A stretch of 6,062 bases of DNA. Origin: an uncultured Bacteroidota bacterium. GTDB lineage: Bacteria > Bacteroidota > Bacteroidia > Chitinophagales > Chitinophagaceae. The position numbers and the translations under genes are program-made. Each line of letters opens with the position of its first letter. Position 1 is the first letter of the stretch. This document shows, piece by piece, positions 1-6,062 of this stretch. The notes beneath the pieces are model-generated. The model saw only the letters and a list, made by a program, of their open reading frames with translations, was not told the origin of the DNA and did no database searches. The stretch lies in contig CAMLEX010000326.1 of the NCBI GenBank assembly GCA_946479055.1, forward strand, positions 1 to 6,062, in the 5' to 3' direction.

Positions 1-407
1 CCTTTAGGCAAATGTTTTTTGGCTGTGTAGATCTGTTCTTCAATAAGATAAAAATTATCCAGCAACCATTCAGCTGCTGGTACAATTCTATTATTTTCTT
101 TTACTGTTTCAGTTATTATTGAATGAACTTCTAAGAGTATGCTCTCGTTTTCATCTAACCGTTTCAATAATTGTTCAGATGGTTGTTGAGTGGTTAGCGT
201 ATGTTTTGCTGCAAGTGTTTTGGCATGTTGTTCCAATTGTTCTTCTGTAAAAATTTCAGATCGCAGAGGAAGACTCTCGTCGGTATTTTTATTGACGCGG
301 GTATCTGTAAAGAAAGGCTCAATTATATTTTTTTTGAACTTGGAAATTGCCTGGGGGAGCATTTCAAAGAGGTCCTTTTGTCGATTTTTTCTTTGATCTG
401 CTTTCAT
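1..407 (-). CDS. Cyclic beta-1,2-glucan synthase (NdvB/ChvB-like), N-terminal fragment
   Basis: This is the 5' part of a gene that runs off the left edge: 135 complete codons without a stop, read from the ATG at 407-405. The translation begins MKADQRKNRQKDLFEML and reaches IYTAKKHLPKG at the edge. Residues about 50-135 carry the family signature: RSEIFTEEQLEQHAKTLA, then LLKRLDENESILLEV, then PAAEWLLDNFYLIEEQI (about residues 108-124). This block is characteristic of the region before the glycosyltransferase part of cyclic beta-1,2-glucan synthases. In full-length members it is followed by a membrane-embedded GT84 domain and a C-terminal GH94 phosphorylase-like domain, about 2,800 residues in all. 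Neither catalytic part lies in the window, so activity cannot be judged. The first roughly 45 residues are basic and less family-like, and no signal peptide is visible. The ATG at 407 is the only ATG in frame after the TAA at 440-438. No Shine-Dalgarno sequence precedes it, as is usual in Bacteroidota. A GH94-type protein of another specificity is the main alternative. Confidence 0.85.
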   Translation of the reverse strand, partial: MKADQRKNRQKDLFEMLPQAISKFKKNIIEPFFTDTRVNKNTDESLPLRSEIFTEEQLEQHAKTLAAKHTLTTQQPSEQLLKRLDENESILLEVHSIITETVKENNRIVPAAEWLLDNFYLIEEQIYTAKKHLPK

Positions 408-490
408 TGTATATAAAACTTGTTGAATTTTAAATATTTAAAAAATTCATAGGGGATTGTGTTGCTATATATATGCGAATATCATGCCTT

Positions 491-512
491 TATATATCTG
501 TCATGATATATA
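491..512. repeat. Perfect 8-bp inverted repeat (operator-like) at the candidate promoter
   Basis: TATATATC (491-498) and GATATATA (505-512) are exact inverted copies separated by TGTCAT. The right arm covers the candidate -10 element of the leftward promoter and the left arm lies around the expected transcription start. A dimeric regulator bound here could therefore block transcription. A weak stem in DNA or RNA is the alternative, but the arms contain almost only A and T. Chance is a real possibility in such AT-rich sequence. Confidence 0.35.
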
Positions 513-533
513 TGGAGTAATGAAACTTGTCAA
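505..533 (-). promoter_or_regulatory. Possible promoter for the glucan synthase gene
   Basis: On the minus strand, TTGACA (533-528) is followed after 17 bases by TATATC (510-505), a good match to a housekeeping sigma-70 layout. Transcription would start near 498, leaving an untranslated leader of about 90 bases before the ATG at 407. The caveat is that Bacteroidota usually use a different -7 element (TAnnTTTG), which I do not find in this intergenic region on the minus strand. The region is so AT-rich that a chance match is easy. Treat this as a candidate only. Confidence 0.3.
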
Positions 534-569
534 TATGCTTTAGCTCTGATGTATCTGTTTTTGACCTGG

Positions 570-595
570 AACGATTTTATCGGTTAACAATCGTT
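570..595. repeat. Short inverted repeat AACGAT...ATCGTT
   Basis: AACGAT (570-575) and ATCGTT (590-595) are perfect inverted arms with 14 bases between them. A nested CGAT (572-575)/ATCG (579-582) pair and the palindrome GTTAAC (583-588) lie inside, so two alternative small hairpins are possible. No T run follows on the minus strand, so it does not look like an intrinsic terminator of the kinase genes. It lies upstream of the candidate promoter and could equally be a protein site or chance. Confidence 0.2.
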
Positions 596-694
596 TATAA
601 AAATTAATGATAGTATTAATATTATTTTTACAGCAAAAAAAATGCTATTCTACCTGGTGACCTAAAGAGATATTGACAAAATCTGAATGTGAAA

Positions 695-1984
695 TCAGGC
701 AGGTTCCTTTATTGGTTTTTCCGGTAAGCCGATAATAAAGGTAGATCCTTTATCCGGTTCGCTTTCAGCTATGATAAAACCATTATGTTTTTCAACGATC
801 TTTTTACAGATCGACAGGCCAACACCCGTTCCTTCAAATTCGTGATAACTATGCAATCTTTTGAATACAACAAAAATTTCATCGGCATGCTTATCATCAA
901 AACCAATACCATTATCTGTAACAGTTATTTTATAATAATGGTTGCTGTGAGAGCTTTTTGTGTACCGGCTGATTTCCTCCTTTTCGATTTTTTCGGTATG
1001 AATAGTAATAAGAGGGGAGACATCCTTTTTCCGGAATTTAATGGCATTATTGATCAGGTTGTAAAATAATTGTTGCATCAGGCTCGGTATAACCTGTATA
1101 ATGGGAAGCCCATCCATCTGAATATGGGCATTTGTTTTTTCTATTTCAATTTCCAATTCATTCATCGCTTCTTTTACCAATACGTTCAGATCTGTTTTTT
1201 TAAAGTCAGACGAAGCCAGTGAATGCCGGGAAAAACTGAGCAGGTCATTGATAAGAGACTGCATCCGCCTGGATGAATCGATTATTTTTTTAAAGTACTT
1301 TTCAGTTTCTTCATCCTGATTTTTTTTCGACAATATCTTATCACTGAATACCTGTATTTTTCTCAGGGGTTCCTGCAGGTCATGTGAGGCCACATAAGCA
1401 AATTGATCTAGCTCTTCATTTACGGATTTCAGGTGCACATTGTTTTCAACTAGTTTTTCGTTCAGTAGTTTCACTTCTTCTTCAGAAGCTTTCCGTTCTT
1501 CGATTTCTTTTTGCAGGGAACGGTTTATGGCCATTAATTTTTTTTCATGTTGCATCAGCTGTTGATTCTTTCTGTACAACTCTACGAACACACCAACTTT
1601 TACCCGTAACAGATCAGGGTTAATAGGCTTATAAATATAATCTACACCACCACTTCTGTATCCCTTAAAAATAATTTCTTCATCATAATTGTGCGCCGTA
1701 ATAAAAATGATGGGGATATTTTTTAGCTTGTCCCTTTCATAAATGATGGCGGCCGTTTCAAACCCGTTAAGATCAGGCATCTGCACATCCATCAGGATGA
1801 GGGAAAAATCATGTTGCTGCAATAGTATTTTTAAAGCCGCACGTCCTGAATTGGCTTTTACAATTATGTAATTATCTTTTTCCAATATCGCCTCTATTGA
1901 AAAAAGATTATCCTCCCTGTCATCTATTACAAGGATCTTTATATCAGATTTAGAAACTGGCAGTGGTATGGAAGTCGGCTTCAT
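695..1984 (-). CDS. Soluble receiver-histidine kinase (REC-coiled coil-HisKA-HATPase)
   Basis: This 429-residue cytoplasmic protein has a receiver domain at the N-terminus and a complete kinase core behind it. In the receiver (residues about 15-135) the acid pair D21/D22, phospho-acceptor D66 (LMDVQMP), T96 and K119 (YKP) are all present, so it should accept phosphate. A charged helical linker follows (about 136-190). The HisKA domain has H201 in ASHDLQEPLRKI, the variant common in phytochrome-like kinases. The ATPase domain keeps the N box (NLINNAIKF, 309-317), G1 (DNGIGF, 357-362) and G2 (GTGVGL, 385-390). There is no membrane segment, no signal peptide and no output domain, so input should come through D66 and output must go to another receiver. 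The ATG at 1984 lies seven bases after the stop of the large hybrid kinase, with no Shine-Dalgarno sequence, so translation is probably coupled. I infer that the large kinase is its likely phosphate donor. Its own downstream target is not visible here. Confidence 0.93.
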   Translation of the reverse strand: MKPTSIPLPVSKSDIKILVIDDREDNLFSIEAILEKDNYIIVKANSGRAALKILLQQHDFSLILMDVQMPDLNGFETAAIIYERDKLKNIPIIFITAHNYDEEIIFKGYRSGGVDYIYKPINPDLLRVKVGVFVELYRKNQQLMQHEKKLMAINRSLQKEIEERKASEEEVKLLNEKLVENNVHLKSVNEELDQFAYVASHDLQEPLRKIQVFSDKILSKKNQDEETEKYFKKIIDSSRRMQSLINDLLSFSRHSLASSDFKKTDLNVLVKEAMNELEIEIEKTNAHIQMDGLPIIQVIPSLMQQLFYNLINNAIKFRKKDVSPLITIHTEKIEKEEISRYTKSSHSNHYYKITVTDNGIGFDDKHADEIFVVFKRLHSYHEFEGTGVGLSICKKIVEKHNGFIIAESEPDKGSTFIIGLPEKPIKEPA

Positions 1985-1991
1985 CGGCTAC
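1985..1991 (-). other. Seven-base junction between the two kinase genes
   Basis: On the minus strand the TAA of the hybrid kinase (1994-1992) is followed by GTAGCCG and the ATG of the receiver-kinase (1984). There is no room for a promoter or terminator and no Shine-Dalgarno sequence, so both genes are expected on one mRNA with coupled translation and roughly matched synthesis. Confidence 0.85.
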
Positions 1992-4900
1992 TTATTTATA
2001 CAACCATACTCTCATCAGCGACAGCAACTGGTCAATTTTTACAGGTTTGGTAATATAATCTGATGCACCGGCTTCAATACATTTTTCACGGTCGCCCTTC
2101 ATCGCTTTGGCAGTTACTGCAATAATAGGTAAGCTGGTATTTTTATGTTCCCGTCGTATTTTTTGCGTTGTTTCATATCCATCCATTTCCGGCATCATGA
2201 TGTCCATTAACACTATATCAACATCATCATTGTCGTCCAGGATATTCATCGCTTCTTTGCCGCTTTCGGCAGTGATGGTATATATATTGTATCGTTCAAA
2301 GGCCGTGGTTAATGCAAATAAATTACGAACATCATCATCTACTACCAATACCTTTTTATTGGTAAGCACATCGTTTTTAGACCGCAGATTTTCAATCAGC
2401 CTTCTTTTTTCGGGTAAAAGATCCTTATGATCTATATGCAACAGCATGGTCGTTTCTTCCAGTAAAAGATCGAGAGACGTTACGTCCTTCAATAAAATAC
2501 GGTTGGCATATTGTTTTAGCTGCGTTTTTTCTTTAGGAGAAAAATCTTTTGCGGAATAGATCAGTATCGGCATCAACTGCGTTTTATTGATACTGCTGAT
2601 CTCCGTTATCAATTCTAAACCGCCAATATCCGGCAACATGTAATCAACAATAACACAATCATATTCTTTTTTCCTGATCAGTTCTAATGCTCCAAAACCT
2701 GTAGTTGCAATTTCAATATTGATCAGATCTCCATTTTCCAGGATTTTAGCTACCTGTGACGAGTCTAATTCATTGTCTTCTACAACTAATAATCTTTTTT
2801 GTTTGATCTCATGATATTGCACGATATCATGAAACAGTGTATTTAATGCATCCATTGTCAGTGGCTTCAGATTAAAACTCCTGGCGCCACGATGCATTGC
2901 CAGCAAACGGTTTTCTTCGCCTGATATAAGATGTACGGGAAGATGCCTGAAGTTGATGTCGTTTTTAAATAAATCCAGTATGCGCCATCCACTGGCATCA
3001 GGAAGTTTTACATCCAGCGTTACTGCTATCGGATTAAATTTATTTAGAAGATCGAATACGCTGCCAAAATGAGTAGCCACAACTACCCGAAGATCCATTT
3101 CATGCGCCTTCTCAATCATTATTTTTGCGAAACGGGCATCATCTTCTATGACCAATACAACTTTATCTCCGCTGACAATATTATTTCTATCATCTCCCAT
3201 TTCGTTAATGATCTCATTCAATGAATCAAGATCTTTTGTTTCATGTACTTTAATGGTAGGGACTGATTGCAACACGGCATTTGCCTCAATGCCTTCAGCC
3301 AGTTTATATTCGCTTACTTTCAGGCTGCTTTGTTTTTCTCTCTTTACCAATGCAGGATCATAATCTATCGGCAGATACAAAGTGAATACACTCCCTTCGC
3401 CGACCTCACTTTGCAATTCAATGGACCCTCCCAACAGATCAGCAAGACCGCGGCTGATAGAAAGTCCTAAGCCAGTACCTCCGTACTTGCGGCTGGTGGA
3501 GCCTTCTGCCTGCTGAAAAGCTTCAAAGATGATATTTTGTTTGTCTTTGGAAATACCAATGCCGGTGTCTTTTATCTCAAAAGCAACAACTTTTTTTGCA
3601 TTGTCAAGGCTTGCATTATTTTGACGCCAGTTTTTATTTGCCTCATATATCCTGAATTTAACTTCACCTTTTTCAGTAAACTTGAATGCGTTCGACAAAA
3701 GATTTTTAAGTATCTGGTTAAGCCGCTGTGCATCTGTTTCAAGGCTTTTAGGAAGTTTTTCATCCAATTCAATTTTGAACCGGAGGTTTTTGTTTTCAGA
3801 AATATGTTTAAATGTTGTTTCAACGAATGTGGTGATCTCGTGGAAAGGAAGGTTAATAAAATCAGTGGAAATATAACCGGATTCAATCTTGGAAAGATCA
3901 AGAATATCATTGATCAACTGGATAAGATCATCGCCGCAACTATGAATTGTTTTGGCATAACTTACCTGCTTATCATTCAGGTTGCCATCATGATTTTCAT
4001 ATAGCTGCTGTGCAAGTATCAGTAATGAATTCAATGGTGTACGCAATTCATGCGACATATTGGCCAGGAACTCTGATTTGTATTTGGAAGTAAGTTGTAG
4101 TTGTTCCGCTTTTTCCTCCAATGACAAACGTGCTTCTTCCACTTCCTTGTTCTTAGCTTCCACTTCCTCTTTTTGTTTTACCAGCAGGTGAGCTTTATCC
4201 TGCAACTCGTCATTTGTTCTTCTCAATTCTTCTGTCAGTGATTGGGATTGTACCAGCAATCTTTCTGTCCTTGTATTTACTTCAATTGTATTTAATACAA
4301 TACCGATATTTTCCGTCAACTGGTTCAATACATCCAGGTGTGTTTCGGTAAATGAATCAAAAGACGCCAGTTCAATAACAGCTTTGATCTTTTTTTCAAA
4401 AAGTACCGGTAAAACCACCAGGTTGGCAGGTACTGATTTGCCCAGACCCGAAACTATCTTCATATAATTTTTCGGAACATTGGTCAGCAGAATACGTTCT
4501 TTTTCTACGGCGCATTGACCAACCAATCCTTCACCCAAAGCAAATTCCTGTGATATTTTCGCTTCGTTACCAAATGCGTAAGCGGCAAATAATTTGAGTT
4601 TTGGATCTTTTAAATTTTCGTCCTGCTCCAGGATATAGAACATTCCTTTTTGCGCATTTACTACCTGCGCCAGTTCGGAAAGAATACGACGTGTTACAGT
4701 GTTCAGGTCTTTTTGTCCCTGCAACATCTGTGTGAATTTGGCAAGGTTTGATTTTAACCAGTCTTGCTCCTGGTTTCTCAGCGTTGTTTGTTTCAGATTA
4801 CCGATCATCTGGTTGATGGTATCTTTCAATTCTTCAACTTCACCTTTGGCTTCTACCCTGATCATTTGTGTCAGATCACCCTGGGTAACCGCTGATGCCA

Positions 4901-6062
4901 CGTCCGAGATAGCCCTTACCTGTGTGGTAAGATTTTGAGCTAACTGGTTTACATTCTCGGTAAGATTTTTCCAGATACCCGATGCACCCGGTACCGATGC
5001 CTGTCCACCTAATCGTCCCTCTACACCTACTTCACGTGCCACATTGGTTACCTGGTCTGCAAAAACAGCCAATGTATCGATCATTTCATTGATGGTATCA
5101 ATCAATTGCGCTACTTCACCACGGGATACGATAGAAAGTTTTTGTTTCAGGTTACCAGTAGCAACTGCTGTTACAACTTTTGCAATACCCCGTACCTGGT
5201 TAGTAAGATTGAAGGCCATCATGTTTACGGAGTCGGTCAAATCTTTCCATGTACCACCAACACCCTGTACTTCCGCCTGTCCACCAAGTTTGCCTTCTGT
5301 ACCTACTTCCCTTGCTACCCTTGTTACTTCGAATGCAAAAGAATTCAACTGATCCACCATCGTGTTGATGATATTCTTAAGATCGAATATTTCTCCTTTT
5401 ACATCAATAGTCACTTTTTTATTTAAGTCGCCGGATGCTACCGCCTTTGTTACTTCGGCAATATTACGTACCTGTGCTGTCAGGTTACCCGTCATTTGAT
5501 TTACGGAATCTGTTAAGTCTTTCCAGGTACCCGCTACACCGGGAACAAACGCTTGCCCACCGAGTTTACCATCAGTACCTACCTCTCTTGCCACACGGGT
5601 TACCTCTGATGCGAATGCCCGCAACTGATCCACCATTGTATTCAGGGTTTCTTTCAATCGCAATATCTCACCCCGAACGTCAACAGTAATTTTTCTTGAC
5701 ATATCTCCATTGGCCACAGCTATCGCTACTTCAGCGATATTACGCACCTGGCCTGTCAGGTTAGAAGCCATTTGATTTACAGAATCCGTTAAGTCTTTCC
5801 ATGTACCGCCTACTCCCGGTACATTTGCCTGGCCGCCTAATTTTCCTTCTGTACCAACTTCACGTGCCACACGGGTTACTTCCGATGCAAAAGACCGGAG
5901 CTGTTCCACCATCGTATTGATCGTATTCTTCAATTCAAGGATCTCACCCTTTACATCCACTTCAATTTTTCTTGACAAATCACCATTCGCTACCGCTGTA
6001 GTTACTTCCGCAATATTTCTTACCTGTGAGGTAAGATTGGATGCCATCTTATTTACTGAATC
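1992..6062 (-). CDS. Large poly-HAMP hybrid histidine kinase with GAF and three receivers (5' end missing)
   Basis: The reading frame is open at the right edge: 1,356 codons plus the TAA at 1994-1992. Counting from the Met at 6047, four full 92-residue HAMP repeats (1-368) and a half repeat (369-about 420) lead into a GAF domain (about 440-588). A charged coiled coil (about 590-655) follows. The HisKA domain has H666 in [15 protein letters not shown]. The HATPase domain has NLLSNAFKF (782-790), DTGIGI (827-832) and GGTGLGL (856-862). Three receivers follow: REC1 (about 962-1075; D1012, K1061), REC2 (about 1084-1203; D1135, K1187) and REC3 (about 1231-1351; D1282, T1312, K1334). All phospho-acceptors are intact. 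No Hpt domain is present in the window. The repeats resemble those of fungal group III (Nik1/Os-1-like) kinases, which sense osmotic and related stress; this protein's signal is unknown. No membrane segment is visible in this part; one could lie in the missing N-terminus. The Met at 6047 is internal: the preceding codons read DSVNK, the end of another repeat. Confidence 0.95.
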   Translation of the reverse strand, partial: DSVNKMASNLTSQVRNIAEVTTAVANGDLSRKIEVDVKGEILELKNTINTMVEQLRSFASEVTRVAREVGTEGKLGGQANVPGVGGTWKDLTDSVNQMASNLTGQVRNIAEVAIAVANGDMSRKITVDVRGEILRLKETLNTMVDQLRAFASEVTRVAREVGTDGKLGGQAFVPGVAGTWKDLTDSVNQMTGNLTAQVRNIAEVTKAVASGDLNKKVTIDVKGEIFDLKNIINTMVDQLNSFAFEVTRVAREVGTEGKLGGQAEVQGVGGTWKDLTDSVNMMAFNLTNQVRGIAKVVTAVATGNLKQKLSIVSRGEVAQLIDTINEMIDTLAVFADQVTNVAREVGVEGRLGGQASVPGASGIWKNLTENVNQLAQNLTTQVRAISDVASAVTQGDLTQMIRVEAKGEVEELKDTINQMIGNLKQTTLRNQEQDWLKSNLAKFTQMLQGQKDLNTVTRRILSELAQVVNAQKGMFYILEQDENLKDPKLKLFAAYAFGNEAKISQEFALGEGLVGQCAVEKERILLTNVPKNYMKIVSGLGKSVPANLVVLPVLFEKKIKAVIELASFDSFTETHLDVLNQLTENIGIVLNTIEVNTRTERLLVQSQSLTEELRRTNDELQDKAHLLVKQKEEVEAKNKEVEEARLSLEEKAEQLQLTSKYKSEFLANMSHELRTPLNSLLILAQQLYENHDGNLNDKQVSYAKTIHSCGDDLIQLINDILDLSKIESGYISTDFINLPFHEITTFVETTFKHISENKNLRFKIELDEKLPKSLETDAQRLNQILKNLLSNAFKFTEKGEVKFRIYEANKNWRQNNASLDNAKKVVAFEIKDTGIGISKDKQNIIFEAFQQAEGSTSRKYGGTGLGLSISRGLADLLGGSIELQSEVGEGSVFTLYLPIDYDPALVKREKQSSLKVSEYKLAEGIEANAVLQSVPTIKVHETKDLDSLNEIINEMGDDRNNIVSGDKVVLVIEDDARFAKIMIEKAHEMDLRVVVATHFGSVFDLLNKFNPIAVTLDVKLPDASGWRILDLFKNDINFRHLPVHLISGEENRLLAMHRGARSFNLKPLTMDALNTLFHDIVQYHEIKQKRLLVVEDNELDSSQVAKILENGDLINIEIATTGFGALELIRKKEYDCVIVDYMLPDIGGLELITEISSINKTQLMPILIYSAKDFSPKEKTQLKQYANRILLKDVTSLDLLLEETTMLLHIDHKDLLPEKRRLIENLRSKNDVLTNKKVLVVDDDVRNLFALTTAFERYNIYTITAESGKEAMNILDDNDDVDIVLMDIMMPEMDGYETTQKIRREHKNTSLPIIAVTAKAMKGDREKCIEAGASDYITKPVKIDQLLSLMRVWLYK
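1995..3164 (-). other. Three tandem receiver domains of the hybrid kinase
   Basis: REC1 lies at about 3164-2823, REC2 at about 2798-2439 and REC3 at about 2357-1995. Each keeps its acidic pocket (IEDD, VEDN, VDDD), phospho-Asp and conserved Lys. REC1 and REC2 have Ser at the Thr switch position (LISGEE, IYSAKD) and REC3 has Thr (VTAKAM). In REC2 the Lys is followed by Asp (LLKDV) instead of the usual Pro. REC3 is the most canonical ([18 protein letters not shown]) and is the best candidate for the receiver used in phosphotransfer. The other two may be regulatory or serve as phosphate sinks, which is inference. Confidence 0.88.
3369..4082 (-). other. Kinase core (HisKA and HATPase) of the hybrid kinase
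   Basis: The dimerisation and phospho-acceptor domain spans about 4082-3882, with the His codon at 4052-4050. The ATP-binding domain spans about 3746-3369. All H, N, G1, F and G2 boxes are present and undamaged, so an active kinase is expected. About 65 residues of low-complexity, charged linker separate it from the first receiver. Confidence 0.9.
4284..4730 (-). other. GAF domain of the hybrid kinase
   Basis: Residues about 440-588 (counted from the Met at 6047) fit a GAF fold. The stretch holds an MFYIL strand, then [20 protein letters not shown], then [20 protein letters not shown] and a closing helix [19 protein letters not shown]. The GEGLVGQCA...[14 protein letters not shown] pattern is typical of GAF domains. 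I see nothing that identifies a bound cofactor; C512 lies in the loop and is no proof of chromophore or metal binding. It sits between the HAMP array and the coiled coil, where a second, cytoplasmic signal could be merged with the HAMP signal. Confidence 0.8.
4790..6062 (-). repeat. Tandem 276-bp (92-residue) HAMP repeats inside the hybrid kinase
   Basis: Units start at a Met/Leu-A/T-x-NLT-x-QVR motif: 6047-5772, 5771-5496, 5495-5220 and 5219-4944, all exactly 276 bases, then a truncated unit from 4943 to about 4790. The codons at 6062-6048 (DSVNK) are the tail of a further unit, so the array continues beyond the window. Each unit has a HAMP-like half (QVRNIAEV...GDLSRK...GEI.ELK.TIN.MVDQL) and a linker half ([37 protein letters not shown]). 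The first three are close to each other. The fourth is divergent ([32 protein letters not shown]). The fifth keeps only the HAMP half before the GAF domain. The same peptide is spelled differently in each unit: [10 protein letters not shown] uses ACA/ACC/ACA for its first Thr and TCT/TCC/TCC for Ser. The duplications are therefore old and kept by selection on the protein. Confidence 0.93.

Larger units (their letters stand above)
408..694. other. AT-rich intergenic region between the kinase operon and the glucan synthase gene
   Basis: These 287 bases hold no credible gene: the ATGs I checked on the minus strand reach a stop within a few codons. The stretch is clearly richer in A and T than the flanking genes and has several TATATA-like runs (466-475, 491-497, 506-513). 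Because both flanking genes read leftward, it must contain the end of the kinase transcript and, if the glucan synthase gene is transcribed separately, its promoter. I found no GC-rich stem followed by a T run that would pass as an intrinsic terminator, so read-through from the kinase genes is possible. Confidence 0.7.

Noticed and set aside
190..416. Plus-strand open frames at 190-396 and 201-416
   Set aside because: They lie antisense to the N-terminal part of the glucan synthase gene, whose minus-strand translation is clearly family-like. Their own translations are Cys/Phe-rich and resemble nothing.
632..646. AGCA-T7-TGCT hairpin after the receiver-kinase gene as an intrinsic terminator
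   Set aside because: The stem has only four base pairs and the T run forms the loop rather than following the stem, so it does not fit an intrinsic terminator.
3537..4004. Long plus-strand open frame of 155 codons and a minus-strand frame at 3572-3910
   Set aside because: Both overlap the HisKA/HATPase coding part of the hybrid kinase in other frames and show no domain of their own. They are shadows of the AT-biased codon use.
5044..5689. Plus-strand open frames across the HAMP array (5044-5352, 5106-5426, 5435-5689)
   Set aside because: They are antisense to the repeat-coding region, and their translations mirror the repeats rather than any recognisable protein.
6045..6047. ATG at 6047 as the start of the hybrid kinase
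   Set aside because: The frame stays open to the window edge and the preceding codons read DSVNK, the end of another HAMP repeat (compare DSVNQ before the next units). The true start is outside the window.
4944..6062. The periodic 276-base pattern as a CRISPR-like or mobile-element repeat
   Set aside because: The repeats keep one reading frame, encode conserved HAMP units with many synonymous differences, and lack spacers or terminal repeats.

Overview
The window is a piece of a Bacteroidota-type chromosome. It is AT-rich, its protein families match those of Chitinophagaceae and Sphingobacteriales, and there is no Shine-Dalgarno-like sequence in front of either visible start codon. The order or family is an inference from protein flavour, not a proof. 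All three genes I can support lie on the minus strand, so they read from the right edge of the window to the left.

Right part (1992-6062): most of a very large hybrid histidine kinase, open at its 5' end. It starts inside an array of about 92-residue HAMP repeats of the kind found in fungal group III (Nik1/Os-1-like) kinases and their bacterial relatives. It continues through a GAF domain, a coiled coil, a HisKA/HATPase kinase core and three successive receiver domains. Seven bases after its stop (695-1984) follows a soluble second kinase with the order receiver, coiled coil, HisKA, HATPase. The two are almost certainly one transcription unit and probably one signalling chain.

Middle (408-694): 287 bases without a gene, very AT-rich, with a possible minus-strand promoter overlapped by a perfect 8-bp inverted repeat. 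I see no strong intrinsic terminator there.

Left part (1-407): the first 135 codons of a gene that runs off the left edge. Its sequence (PAAEWLLDNFYLIEEQI and surroundings) is that of the N-terminal region of NdvB/ChvB-like cyclic beta-1,2-glucan synthases, giant membrane glycosyltransferase and GH94 phosphorylase proteins.

Taken together, a multi-HAMP sensor kinase of a class linked to osmotic sensing in fungi, a partner receiver-kinase, and an osmoadaptation-type glucan synthase lie in a row in one orientation. That suggests envelope or osmotic stress signalling next to one of its possible outputs. The link is an inference from gene order only. The individual families are known, and I do not see a clearly new type of system in these 6 kb.
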